From Tenacibaculum finnmarkense (GTDB lineage: Bacteria; Bacteroidota; Bacteroidia; Flavobacteriales; Flavobacteriaceae): 50,822 bases of DNA. The stretch lies in contig NZ_OENA01000085.1 in assembly GCF_900239185.1 (NCBI RefSeq), positions 1,123 through 51,944 of the forward strand, read 5' to 3'. The notes beneath the pieces were generated by a model, which saw nothing but the letters and a program-made list of their open reading frames with translations, was not told the DNA's origin and made no database searches. Every line of letters begins with the position of its first letter. Position 1 is the first letter of the stretch. Made by a program: the position numbers and the translations under genes. Below are positions 24,999 to 33,780 of the stretch, one piece after another.

Positions 24999-25025
24999 CT
25001 CTGTGAAATTTTATCTAGTAAGGAA

Positions 25026-25265
25026 TTATTTAGTTAAAAAACCATTCTCTCTAGCGCTTTTAATCACAGCAGAGATTCCTTTTTTATTAATATTTTTTAA
25101 TGCAGAAGCAGATACTTTTAAAGTAATCCATTTACTTTCTTCTGGTATAAAGAAACGCTTAGTCATTAAGTTAGCGTTAAATTTTCTTTTAGTTCTATTT
25201 AATGCGTGAGAAACATTGTTCCCAACCATTGCTTTTTTTCCTGTAAGTTCACAAACTCTAGACAT
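25026..25265 (-). CDS. rpmB: 50S ribosomal protein L28
   Basis: 79 residues from the ATG at 25265 (MSRVCELTGKKAMVGNNVSH). An upstream ATG at 25316 is rejected because L28 proteins start at this MS(R/K)xC and because the promoter lies at 25304-25333. First gene of rpmB-rpmG-DUF4295. Confidence 0.97.
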   Translation of the reverse strand: MSRVCELTGKKAMVGNNVSHALNRTKRKFNANLMTKRFFIPEESKWITLKVSASALKNINKKGISAVIKSARENGFLTK

Positions 25266-25303
25266 CTTCTTGACAGTTTTTAGTATTATTTCTAAACGAG
25301 GGG

Positions 25304-25333
25304 CAAATTTACGCATTTATATTGATTGCGCAA
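25304..25333 (-). promoter_or_regulatory. promoter of rpmB-rpmG
   Basis: On the minus strand TTG (reverse of 25331-25333), 19-base spacer, TAAATTTG (reverse of 25304-25311): a perfect fit to the Bacteroidota -33/-7 consensus. A second TAAATTTG (reverse of 25417-25424) lies further up without a -33 TTG and may be an additional promoter; a 6-bp hairpin AGGTTA/TAACCT (25379-25396) lies between. Confidence 0.85.
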
Positions 25334-25521
25334 AAAATTCTCATTTAAATTCTTATTATTTTTGATCTATTCTAACTGAGGTTAAGCATCTAACCTACTG
25401 GAAGCGTAACTGACGGCAAATTTACAATTTTTTTTGAATATACACGCCTAATTAAAAAAATATTTAATAACTTATTCGCAATTATTTTTCAACAAATGAT
25501 AGCGAGCTAAAAAACAATTAA

Positions 25522-26769
25522 TTACTCTTTTAAAATACATCCTTGTAACAAGTCTAAAGCTTTGGTAACGGTTCTATTTAGTACTTTTTCGCGAGGTTGC
25601 CCAAAATTAAACTCATGCACCTCAACCCCCTGTTTACTTGCAATAGCAATACAAACAACACCTACACTTTTATCGGTATCATCAGTAGTTGGTCCTGCGT
25701 TTCCTGTTACCGCTATAGCAAAATCTGTTTTTAATTTTTTTAAACAACCAACCGCCATTTCTTTAGCAACTTGTTTACTAACAACACTAAATTCTTGTAT
25801 TGTTTGTTTTGAAACACCTAATAACTGCTCTTTTAATTCGGCGGTATACGTTATAAAACCTCCTTTAAAATATGCCGAAGAACCTGCTATTGACACTAAA
25901 TTAGCTCCAATTTTTCCTCCTGTTAAACTTTCGGCAGTACTTACTGTTTTATTTTTGGCGATTAATAAATCCCCTACTCTTTTTTCTATAGATGCATCTG
26001 TATCAAAACCTACAATTACATCAGAAATTAAAGTATTTAATATTGCTACTTTACTAGCTACTTCTTTTTCAAGAGTTTCTTTATCACTTCCTTTTGCCGA
26101 AATTCGCAATCTAACTTTTCCAAAAGATGGTAAATACGCTAACTTTATATGTGATGGCAGGCTATTTTCCCAATCTTCAATTCTTTGGGCAATAACACTT
26201 TCACCTACGCCAACTGTCATAATTGTGGTGTGTATTATATAAGGTAGCTTATATTTTTGCTGAATTCGAGGCAATACTTCATCGGTCATTAAACCTTTCA
26301 TTTCATAAGGCACTCCTGGTAATGACACAAAGGCAGTATCATTTTCAAAAAACCACATTCCTGGTGCTGTACCAAATTGATTCATTAATAAGGTTGCCTT
26401 TGATGGCAATTGCGCCTGGTATTTTTGAACCTCATTATAAGGATGCTTTACTTTTTTAAACAACGCTTTAATATGTTCAATAACCGATGGATATTCAATA
26501 ATTTCAGTATCCTTAAAATACTCGGCTATTGTTTTTTTGGTGATATCATCATTTGTAGGACCTAAACCACCTGTTATAATTACAATATCGGCTCTACTTT
26601 CAGCCTCTTTTAAGGCATTTAAAATATGTTGTTTTTCATCTTGAATAGATGATATTTGATATACCGAAACCCCAATTTTATTTAATTCCTGCCCTATCCA
26701 TTGTGAATTTGTGTCAACAATTTGACCGATTAAAATTTCATCACCAATAGTTATTATTTCTGCGTTCAT
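25522..26769 (-). CDS. cinA: competence/damage-inducible protein CinA
   Basis: 415 residues in two domains. The N-terminal MoCF-biosynthesis-like domain (about 1-170) has EIITIGDEILIGQIVDTNSQW and ITGGLGPTNDD; the C-terminal domain (about 255-410) has STAESLTGGKIG and AVTGNAGPT, the NMN amidohydrolase signature. The protein probably recycles NMN and hydrolyses ADP-ribose derivatives; any competence link is by name only. It is upstream of rpmB on the same strand, but with its own unit and a 200-base gap. Confidence 0.95.
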   Translation of the reverse strand: MNAEIITIGDEILIGQIVDTNSQWIGQELNKIGVSVYQISSIQDEKQHILNALKEAESRADIVIITGGLGPTNDDITKKTIAEYFKDTEIIEYPSVIEHIKALFKKVKHPYNEVQKYQAQLPSKATLLMNQFGTAPGMWFFENDTAFVSLPGVPYEMKGLMTDEVLPRIQQKYKLPYIIHTTIMTVGVGESVIAQRIEDWENSLPSHIKLAYLPSFGKVRLRISAKGSDKETLEKEVASKVAILNTLISDVIVGFDTDASIEKRVGDLLIAKNKTVSTAESLTGGKIGANLVSIAGSSAYFKGGFITYTAELKEQLLGVSKQTIQEFSVVSKQVAKEMAVGCLKKLKTDFAIAVTGNAGPTTDDTDKSVGVVCIAIASKQGVEVHEFNFGQPREKVLNRTVTKALDLLQGCILKE

Positions 26770-26789
26770 CTTATTTTTATTAAAAAAGA

Positions 26790-26808
26790 ATCCCGCAAAA
26801 AGCGGGAT
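26790..26808 (-). terminator. terminator of the FAH-family gene
   Basis: ATCCCGC (26790-26796), AAAAA loop, GCGGGAT (26802-26808). On the minus strand it is followed by TTCTTTTTTAA and lies 7 bases past the stop at 26815. Confidence 0.85.
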
Positions 26809-26814
26809 GTATAT

Positions 26815-27423
26815 TTATTTTATTTTAATATTAAAAGCTTGCTTACCCTCAATAACACCTGTTAAAACATCATTTTCAACGACCCTACCAACTCCTGCAG
26901 GTGTTCCTGTAAAAATAACATCTCCTTTTTTTAAGGTAAAATATTGCGATACATAACTAATTAATTCATCAATTTTCCAAAGCATCGTTTCAGAGTTTCC
27001 ATCTTGAACAACTTCATCATTTTTATGTAATTGAAAAGAAATGCTTTCTAAATTAAACTCTTCCTTCGGATAAAAATTACCGATAACGGCACTACCGTCA
27101 AAGGCTTTTGCTTTTTCCCAAGGTAAACCTTTTTCTTTACATGTTGCTTGTACGTCTCTTGCTGTAAAATCGATTCCTAAACCTATTTCATCATAATATT
27201 TATGAGCAAATTTTGACGAAATATGTTTCCCTACCTTATTTATCTTTACCAAAACCTCCACTTCATAATGAATATCATCAGAAAAAGGTGGAATAAAAAA
27301 GGGCATTTTTTTTGGAAGAATTGCCGAGTCTGGTTTTAAAAAAACAACAGGACTCTCTGGCTTTTCATTTGCCAATTCTTCAATATGTTTGGCATAATTA
27401 CGCCCGATACAAATTATTTTCAT
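26815..27423 (-). CDS. fumarylacetoacetate hydrolase family protein
   Basis: 202 residues, the short FAH form (FAHD1/YcgM-like). MKIICIGRNYAKHIEELAN opens the fold; the metal ligands are in VEVLVKINKVG (E-x-E type) and IGLGIDFTARDVQ; the C-terminal GDVIFTGTPAGVG is the family signature. Substrates in this group include acylpyruvates and oxaloacetate; the actual one is not known. Single-gene unit between cinA and menB. Confidence 0.92.
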   Translation of the reverse strand: MKIICIGRNYAKHIEELANEKPESPVVFLKPDSAILPKKMPFFIPPFSDDIHYEVEVLVKINKVGKHISSKFAHKYYDEIGLGIDFTARDVQATCKEKGLPWEKAKAFDGSAVIGNFYPKEEFNLESISFQLHKNDEVVQDGNSETMLWKIDELISYVSQYFTLKKGDVIFTGTPAGVGRVVENDVLTGVIEGKQAFNIKIK

Positions 27424-27451
27424 TTATTTTAATTACGAATTAATAATTTAA

Positions 27452-27485
27452 AATTACGAATTCTTAAAAATAAGAATTCGTAATT
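27452..27485. repeat. 15-bp perfect inverted repeat
   Basis: AATTACGAATTCTTA (27452-27466), four-base loop, exact complement to 27485. It lies between the FAH gene start and the menB stop. Flanking TAATTACGAATTAATAATT shows the same motif again. It could fold as a terminator for menB (weak T tract) or be a repeat relic. Confidence 0.7.
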
Positions 27486-27509
27486 CATCATTGAAAATTT
27501 ATTAATTGA

Positions 27510-28349
27510 TTATGGTATCCAAGTTTTAGGGAAATTCGGTTTTCTTTTTTCTAAAAAAGCATCACGCCCTTCTTTTGCTTCATCGGTCATATAAGCTAAA
27601 CGCGTAACTTCACCAGCAAAAACTTGTTGCCCAACCATGCCATCATCGGTTAAATTCATAGCGAATTTTAACATTTTAATAGACATTGGCGATTTTTCTA
27701 AAATTTCTTGCGCCCAATCAAAAGCAGTTTGCTCTAATTCATCATGAGGAATTACCGCATTAACCATTCCCATATCATACGCTTCTTGCGCCGAGTAATT
27801 TCTTCCTAAAAAGAAAATTTCACGTGCTTTTTTCTGCCCAACCATTTTCGCTAAATATGCTGATCCGTATCCTGCATCAAATGACGTTACATCGGCATCG
27901 GTTTGTTTAAAAATAGCGTGTTCTTTACTTGCTAAAGTTAAATCGCAAACAACATGTAAACTATGTCCGCCACCAACTGCCCAACCTGGAACCACGCAAA
28001 TTACCGCTTTTGGCATAAAACGAATCAATCGTTGTACTTCTAAAATATTTAAACGGTGGTAACCATCTTTACCAACATAGCCTTTATCGCCACGGGCATT
28101 TTGATCGCCACCAGAACAAAAACTCCAAATTCCATCTTTTGACGAAGGACCTTCTGCCGATAATAACACTACTCCTATATTAACATCTTCGTGCGCGTCT
28201 TGAAAAGCATCTAGCAATTCTGAGGTTGTATGTGGGCGAAAAGCATTTCGTATATCAGGACGGTTAAACGCTATTCTTGCTACGTTATGCGACTTTTTAT
28301 AAGTAATATCTTCATACTCTTTGGCAACTTTCCATTGAGGTTGTATCAT
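27510..28349 (-). CDS. menB: 1,4-dihydroxy-2-naphthoyl-CoA synthase
   Basis: 279 residues, crotonase superfamily. MenB closes the second ring of menaquinone from O-succinylbenzoyl-CoA. Motifs: RPDIRNAFRPHT near the N-terminus, FCSGGDQNARG (oxyanion hole), VVPGWAVGGGHSLHVVCDL, and the C-terminal GRDAFLEKRKPNF typical of MenB rather than other crotonases. menD lies 1.9 kb further on, on the same strand, separated by an unrelated secreted protein on the plus strand and the CvfB-like gene. A -7 box TATTTTTG (reverse of 28381-28388) lies upstream. Confidence 0.96.
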   Translation of the reverse strand: MIQPQWKVAKEYEDITYKKSHNVARIAFNRPDIRNAFRPHTTSELLDAFQDAHEDVNIGVVLLSAEGPSSKDGIWSFCSGGDQNARGDKGYVGKDGYHRLNILEVQRLIRFMPKAVICVVPGWAVGGGHSLHVVCDLTLASKEHAIFKQTDADVTSFDAGYGSAYLAKMVGQKKAREIFFLGRNYSAQEAYDMGMVNAVIPHDELEQTAFDWAQEILEKSPMSIKMLKFAMNLTDDGMVGQQVFAGEVTRLAYMTDEAKEGRDAFLEKRKPNFPKTWIP

Positions 28350-28442
28350 AATTTTAAAATAGTATCGTTAATAAGTACAGCAAAAATAACATAATAACTT
28401 TGTTTTTCTTTTTTATATTTGAACGATATAATACAAACCTCT

Positions 28443-29723
28443 ATGAAACAACTCTTTTTTTTAGTCGCTTTAGCAATAAGTACTAGCATTTTTTCACAAA
28501 AAGTGATTACCGATAACATTAATTCTACCTTTTTTAAGAAGGGTCGATCTGTAAAAATTTACATCCCCAAAAATTACGAAAAAGATGAAACTACCCAATA
28601 CCCTTTAGCCATTGTTTTAGGCAGTCAATATCTTTTTGATATGTATGTTGGTAATGCAAAATTATATGCAAATACCGACAAAGCTCCCCGACAAATTGTT
28701 GTTGGAATTGATATGGAAAACACCTATAAAAAGGATATTTCAATTATCCCTTCTAATAATGCCCTAACAAATACTGCTAAAAAATTTCAGAAGTTCATCA
28801 AAAAAGAACTGATTCCTTATATGGAATTAAATTACAGAACCTCTCCTTTTATGACAATAGCTGCCGAAGGAAAAGCAGCTAATTTTAGCACCTATTTTTT
28901 AAAAGATGCCGAGCCTTTATTTAACGCATTTATCTGTATTACGCCACAGTTCACCAAATTTAGCGCTAGCGCCATTCAGTCTTATTCTTTAGGAAGATTG
29001 GCTCAAAAAGACAATACCTATTTTTTATATACTAGTAATAATAAGAAATACATCAACCCGAAACAACAGGAATATTTTAGTGAAATTAGTGCTTTTTTAG
29101 CCTCTTTTGAAGCAAAAAACCTACACATTACTTTTGATAAATTTGAAAACGCCCCTAGTTATTTATCTGTAATTGGCGAAACCATACCACGAGCATTTGA
29201 AAAAATGTTTTATTTATACGCTAAAATAACAAAAAGTGAATTTGACCAAAAAATTAAAGATTTAGATCCTTTAGAAGCAATTAAATATGTAGAACAAAAA
29301 TATTTAGACATTCAATATTTATACGGATCGAATTTAAATGTTCGATTAGAAGATATTTTTGCCATTGAAAACATTGTTATTGATAAACAAGATGGAGATT
29401 ACTTACGTGTTTTAGGTGATTTTGTAATGATAAAATACCCCAATTCACATATTGGTGATTTTTACGTTGGAAAATACCACGAACTAGGAAAAGCCTACGA
29501 TAAAGCGGAGTTTTACTACAAAGCAGCCTTTGGAAAAATGAACCCTTCTGACCCAAATGCCAATGCTTTTTATGAGAATATTAAACGTGTAACTAGCTTA
29601 AAAGAAAGCCAACCAAAAGAAGAAGCTTTACCTGAAGACAATTTAGAGGAAAACTTAGACGATAATCCAGAGGAAAACCCCGAAGACAATAATAACGAGA
29701 ATAATGAAGATAACGGCGAATAA
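28443..29723 (+). CDS. secreted esterase-like protein, probably catalytically dead, with acidic tail
   Basis: 426 residues from the ATG at 28443, which gives a normal signal peptide (MKQLFFLVALAISTSIFSQ); an ATG at 28419 adds eight residues ahead of it. About residues 30-260 resemble the putative esterase (esterase D-like) alpha/beta fold: SVKIYIPKNYEKDETTQYPLAIVLG and ELIPYMELNYRTSPFMTIAA. Where a GxSxGG nucleophile elbow is expected the sequence reads IAAEGKAAN, so the serine is absent. A TPR-like region (GKYHELGKAYDKAEFYYKAAF, about 355) and a run of Glu/Asp/Asn repeats end the protein. It probably binds rather than cleaves. Located between menB and the CvfB-like gene, opposite strand. Confidence 0.8.
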   Translation: MKQLFFLVALAISTSIFSQKVITDNINSTFFKKGRSVKIYIPKNYEKDETTQYPLAIVLGSQYLFDMYVGNAKLYANTDKAPRQIVVGIDMENTYKKDISIIPSNNALTNTAKKFQKFIKKELIPYMELNYRTSPFMTIAAEGKAANFSTYFLKDAEPLFNAFICITPQFTKFSASAIQSYSLGRLAQKDNTYFLYTSNNKKYINPKQQEYFSEISAFLASFEAKNLHITFDKFENAPSYLSVIGETIPRAFEKMFYLYAKITKSEFDQKIKDLDPLEAIKYVEQKYLDIQYLYGSNLNVRLEDIFAIENIVIDKQDGDYLRVLGDFVMIKYPNSHIGDFYVGKYHELGKAYDKAEFYYKAAFGKMNPSDPNANAFYENIKRVTSLKESQPKEEALPEDNLEENLDDNPEENPEDNNNENNEDNGE

Positions 29724-29741
29724 TTTTAAGCCTTAAAAATC

Positions 29742-29775
29742 AAAAAATCCGCAGCCTTTTGGTTGCGGATTTTTT
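29742..29775. terminator. terminator between convergent genes
   Basis: AAAAAATCCGCA (29742-29753) pairs with TGCGGATTTTTT (29764-29775), with an inner CC/GG pairing and a TTTT loop. It serves the esterase-like gene and, on the other strand, the menD-CvfB-like transcript. Confidence 0.9.
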
Positions 29776-29816
29776 TGTTAAAAAACCTATTTTAAAACAG
29801 TAATTATTGTTCTTAA

Positions 29817-30290
29817 TTATTTAATTAATTCAATTCTGTCTTGCTTTAATTCAATTTTTTTATCTTTATACAAACCACCAATAGCTCTTTTAAAAGCCTT
29901 TTTACTCATCTGTAAACGAAATTTAATTGATTCAGGCGAGCTTTTATCAGTAAGCATTAAATAGCCTTTTTCATCTAATTTACGCATAATTACATCAGCA
30001 TCGCTGTCAATTACATTTCTAAAACCCTGTGGGCGTAACGACACATCTATTTTACCATCATCACGTATTTTTTTAACGTATCCGTAGGTTTCCATGCCTT
30101 CTTCAATGTCTTGATATACTTCGCTGTTAAACAATAAACCGTCAAATTCATCATCAATTAAAACATTGTAGCCTAAAGGTGTTTGCTCTACTATTTTTAA
30201 ATTTACCTGATCTCCTTCCTGTAAACCACCTTGTGATTCGTCTTGTGAATTTTCTTGTGAGTCTTCGTATAATCCGTCTTGTAATTCCAT
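29817..30290 (-). CDS. short CvfB-like RNA-binding protein (S1 domain plus winged helix)
   Basis: 157 residues. After an acidic, SQ-rich N-terminal stretch (about 1-25, repeated SQ/QD/ES) comes one S1-like domain (26-90: GDQVNLKIVEQTPLGYNVLIDDEFDG) and a C-terminal winged helix with QMSKKAFKRAIGGLYKDKKIELK, which is diagnostic of the CvfB family. Usual CvfB proteins are about 280 residues with three S1 domains; this one keeps only the last S1 and the winged helix. Its ATG is one base past the menD stop, so it is coupled to menD. Role in RNA binding is by family; link to menaquinone is only positional. Confidence 0.85.
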   Translation of the reverse strand: MELQDGLYEDSQENSQDESQGGLQEGDQVNLKIVEQTPLGYNVLIDDEFDGLLFNSEVYQDIEEGMETYGYVKKIRDDGKIDVSLRPQGFRNVIDSDADVIMRKLDEKGYLMLTDKSSPESIKFRLQMSKKAFKRAIGGLYKDKKIELKQDRIELIK

Positions 30291-30291
30291 T

Positions 30292-32007
30292 TTATAAGTT
30301 TTTAAAATAGTTCTTTAAAACTACGTCATTTATTTCTTTTGGAGTAAAAATCTCCATTATTTTTGGTTGAACCGATTTTGTATAAAAATCAGGCAACCCA
30401 GCTGTTAATTCTTCTAAATTTGAAATAGCTGTACATTCAAAATCATACATTTTTGCCAAATGTTCCGCTGTTAAATTATGTGGCGTTTCAAAATAATTTG
30501 TGGCATTTGTAGTCGATGGCCCAGGGATAAACCTAAAAATTCCGCCACCAGCATTGTTTATTATAATAATTCTAAAATCTGAAGGAATATTGGTGTTCCA
30601 TAAAGCGTTGCTGTCGTAAAAAAAGCTTAAATCTCCGGTAATAAAAGTTGTTCTTTTGATGGTTTTTGTAGCAAATCCCGCTCCAATTGCGGTACTTGTA
30701 CTTCCGTCAATCCCGCTCGTTCCTCTATTACAAAATATTTGCAAGGTTTTATTGGTGTCAAACAATTGCGAATACCTGATAATAGAACTGTTGCTAATTT
30801 GAAGCTGTGAATTACTAGGAATTGCTTTTAAAATGGTTTCAAATACTTTTAAATCGGAATATTCACAATTTGCTAAATATTGTTGATGTTTTTGATTTCG
30901 TTCTTGCTTTTTAACCAGCCATTTTTGTTGATAAAAATTGCTGACCTCTGCTAATTCACTTACTTTATTTCCTTGATAATCTTCTTGCTGATTTACTAAT
31001 TTTCGTAAAAAATGTACCGGTTTCTCTTGCACAAATTCCGATAAACATTGATAGGTATCCATCGGTTTAAATTCATCAATATGCCAATGGTTTTCGGGTG
31101 CATATTTTCGCAAGAATTGCTTTATTTTCTTAGAAATTACCATTCCTCCCAAGGTAATTAAAACCGCTGGGCGCAATGCCAAAAAATCAGCTTCGTTTAA
31201 AGGAATAATCAATTTATCAATGCTGTTGATAAATTTTAAATGATATAAATTTGAAGTCGTTTCTGTAAAAACTAAAACAGACTGATTATCCGCTAAATTA
31301 CTTAAAACAGCTTGCAATTCATCCTCCGGGAAATGACTTCCTACTAAAATCATTTTTTTAGAAGATGTATTCCAAATTTCTAGTAATTTCTCATAATTTT
31401 CAGCATTTTTCTCATGATTTTTGTAATTTTCATCTAAATTTTCAGAAAAATCAACCTTTTTTAATTCATCAACAGTTTCATACAAAGGCTCATCAAAAGG
31501 AACATTAATATGTACCGGTGCTTTTTTTGAAATTGCAATTTGCAAGGCTTTACTTACTAACGTTTTATTTTGAATAAACTGATTGCCCGATTTATTGGTC
31601 GATTCTGTTAAATTTGCCGAAAATAATACATGATTTTCAAACACATTTTCCTGACGGATGGTTTGCCCATCGCCAATATCGATTAAATGTTTGGGTCTAT
31701 CCGCAGAAATTACCACCAGCGGAATATTGCTGTAAAAGGCCTCCGCTATGGCGGGATAATAATTTAATAATGCAGAGCCTGAAGAACAAATCATAGCCAC
31801 AGGTTTTCGCTTTTGCTGAGCGATTCCTAAGGCAAAAAAAGCAGCACAACGCTCATCAACAACACTTAATGTTTCTATATTCGGGTGATTTGAAAACCCA
31901 ATAGTCAACGGTGCGTTTCTTGATCCTGGCGAAATAATAACGGTATCAATATTAAATTGATGACATGCCGAAATAACTAATTGTGCGAGTTCTTTTTTAG
32001 GATACAT
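30292..32007 (-). CDS. menD: SEPHCHC synthase MenD
   Basis: 571 residues. MenD joins isochorismate and 2-oxoglutarate with thiamine diphosphate, the first committed step of menaquinone. Motifs: VISPGSRNAPLTIGF and VVDERCAAFFALGIAQ in the N-terminal PYR domain (with the catalytic glutamate in DERCAAF), GTSGIDGSTSTAIGAGFA and GDLSFFYDSNALWN in the C-terminal PP domain (ThDP/Mg binding). The stop is one base from the CvfB-like start. The gap upstream (32008-32144) has no clear promoter. Confidence 0.96.
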   Translation of the reverse strand: MYPKKELAQLVISACHQFNIDTVIISPGSRNAPLTIGFSNHPNIETLSVVDERCAAFFALGIAQQKRKPVAMICSSGSALLNYYPAIAEAFYSNIPLVVISADRPKHLIDIGDGQTIRQENVFENHVLFSANLTESTNKSGNQFIQNKTLVSKALQIAISKKAPVHINVPFDEPLYETVDELKKVDFSENLDENYKNHEKNAENYEKLLEIWNTSSKKMILVGSHFPEDELQAVLSNLADNQSVLVFTETTSNLYHLKFINSIDKLIIPLNEADFLALRPAVLITLGGMVISKKIKQFLRKYAPENHWHIDEFKPMDTYQCLSEFVQEKPVHFLRKLVNQQEDYQGNKVSELAEVSNFYQQKWLVKKQERNQKHQQYLANCEYSDLKVFETILKAIPSNSQLQISNSSIIRYSQLFDTNKTLQIFCNRGTSGIDGSTSTAIGAGFATKTIKRTTFITGDLSFFYDSNALWNTNIPSDFRIIIINNAGGGIFRFIPGPSTTNATNYFETPHNLTAEHLAKMYDFECTAISNLEELTAGLPDFYTKSVQPKIMEIFTPKEINDVVLKNYFKNL

Positions 32008-32144
32008 TTTACTTTAATTAATACGTTTCAATATTATAGAAACTCAAGATTTCCTTTATTTTTAAAGAAATAAAAAGTCAGAAAAATTAAAGACAAAACA
32101 TCCTTTTACTTCTCTGACTTCCTATTTTAAAACAATAATATTAC

Positions 32145-32798
32145 TTAATTTCCTTTTTTATAATCTTCTAAAAACTTTGCTAAACCGATGTCTGTTAAAG
32201 GGTGTTTTAACAATCCTTCGATAGCACTTAAAGGTCCTGTCATTACATTTGCTCCTAATTTTGCACAATCAATAATGTGCATGGTATGACGTACAGATGC
32301 CGCTAAAATTTGTGTTTCAAAATTATAGTTGTCATAAATTAAACGAATTTCAGAGATTAAATTTAATCCATCTGTTGAAATATCGTCTAAACGACCAATA
32401 AATGGCGATACATAGGTTGCCCCTGCTTTTGCCGCTAATAAGGCTTGACCTGCTGAAAAAACTAAAGTTACATTGGTTCTTATTCCTTTATCAGAGAAAT
32501 ATTTACAGGCTTTAATTCCGTCTTTTATCATTGGTAATTTTACCACGATTTGAGGATTTAAAGCAGCCAAAGCATCCCCTTCTTTTTTCATTCCTTCGAA
32601 ATCTGTTGAAATAACCTCAGCAGAAACATCGCCTTCAACAATTTCACAGATAGCCTTGTAATGATTTATGATATTTTCATGCCCTGTAATTCCTTCTTTT
32701 GCCATTAAAGATGGATTGGTTGTTACACCATCCAAAATTCCTAAAGCTTGTGCTTCTTTAATTTGTGCTAAATTTGCTGTATCAATAAAAAATTTCAT
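32145..32798 (-). CDS. fsa: fructose-6-phosphate aldolase / short transaldolase
   Basis: 217 residues, the length of the FSA/TalC/MipB group. [20 protein letters not shown] and [14 protein letters not shown] are the family opening; the Schiff-base lysine is in [11 protein letters not shown] (about residue 87); [17 protein letters not shown] follows. The group contains both fructose-6-phosphate aldolases and true transaldolases; sequence alone does not decide between them. A TAAATTTG box (reverse of 32868-32875) lies 70 bases before the start. Single-gene unit. Confidence 0.92.
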   Translation of the reverse strand: MKFFIDTANLAQIKEAQALGILDGVTTNPSLMAKEGITGHENIINHYKAICEIVEGDVSAEVISTDFEGMKKEGDALAALNPQIVVKLPMIKDGIKACKYFSDKGIRTNVTLVFSAGQALLAAKAGATYVSPFIGRLDDISTDGLNLISEIRLIYDNYNFETQILAASVRHTMHIIDCAKLGANVMTGPLSAIEGLLKHPLTDIGLAKFLEDYKKGN

Positions 32799-32872
32799 CT
32801 GTATATATGTTATGTGGTTAAATTAATTTTAATTAAAAGCGATTTTGACTTTACAGAATATTGCTTGCAAAT

Positions 32873-33673
32873 TTACAATTTATAATGGTTCATTAACAGT
32901 TTTTGATACATTTTATCGGGTAGTATTCGTTTTAAAACAATCGAAAACTTCTCCATAAAACCACCTATTTTGTAATGAATTTTTGGGTTTTTATGTTCTA
33001 TAATTTCATGCAGTGCCTTTGCCATTACATCAGGGTTCATTCCTGATGATACATGCCCGTCCATCAACGCTAAATTTTCGACATATTTTTCTTTATAGGC
33101 CGATTTTTCATACACTGGCGTATGGTAGCGTCCTGCGGCAATATTGGTCGCAAAATCACCTGGCGCTACATTTATTACTTTAACCCCGAAGCTTTTCACC
33201 TCCATACTAATGGATTCTGTAACGAGTTCTAAAGCTCCTTTACTTGCCGAATAAACTCCTCTAAAAGGCAATCCCATATAACCTGCGATAGATGTTAAAT
33301 TAATAATAACACCCGATTTTTGTTGACGCATTTGTGGTAAAACAGCCTTTATAACATCAATAGCACCAAAGAAATTTGTGTTAAAATTGGCACGCATTTC
33401 ATCGGTTGGCGTGTCTTCAATCGACCCTGTTATTCCTTTTCCTGCATTGTTTATTAACACATCTATTGTACCTTCTTTTTGAAGAATACTTTGAATAGCT
33501 TTTTGTATTGTTGCTGGTTTTGTAACATCTAAAGCGACCATTTTATACGGTAATTTTAAATCTGATGGATTTCTGCTTGTTCCGTAAACGGTGTAATTTT
33601 TATGGTGTAAATAGGTAGCAACCGCTTTTCCGATTCCAGAAGATGCGCCTGTTATTAATACGACTTTTGACAT
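32873..33673 (-). CDS. short-chain dehydrogenase/reductase
   Basis: 266 residues from the ATG at 33673 (MSKVVLITGASSGIG); an ATG at 33691 adds six residues and is less typical. Motifs: cofactor loop GASSGIG, NNAG, catalytic Tyr-Lys in YSASKGALELV, and PGDFATNI. R35 after the second strand (GTSRNPSD) suggests NADP. Substrate unknown. The ORF lies next to fsa but with separate apparent promoters. Confidence 0.9.
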   Translation of the reverse strand: MSKVVLITGASSGIGKAVATYLHHKNYTVYGTSRNPSDLKLPYKMVALDVTKPATIQKAIQSILQKEGTIDVLINNAGKGITGSIEDTPTDEMRANFNTNFFGAIDVIKAVLPQMRQQKSGVIINLTSIAGYMGLPFRGVYSASKGALELVTESISMEVKSFGVKVINVAPGDFATNIAAGRYHTPVYEKSAYKEKYVENLALMDGHVSSGMNPDVMAKALHEIIEHKNPKIHYKIGGFMEKFSIVLKRILPDKMYQKLLMNHYKL

Positions 33674-33780
33674 TAAATTGATTTTGTGCAAATATCAGAA
33701 AAGTTCGCTATAATTAAGAAGAGTTTAAAAATACTTATCTTTGTCGTTCTTATTTTTTCAGAAAACAGCAGTATCGTATT

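Noticed and set aside
25562..26242. 226-codon open frame opposite cinA
   Set aside because: It is the antisense shadow of a clear cinA; composition is Thr/Ser/Pro/Leu-rich as expected from the complement and no motif is visible.
32041..32130. AAGTCAGA/TCTGACTT inverted pair upstream of the fsa 3' end
   Set aside because: Arms of 8 bases are separated by over 30 bases without a T tract; too weak to call a terminator.
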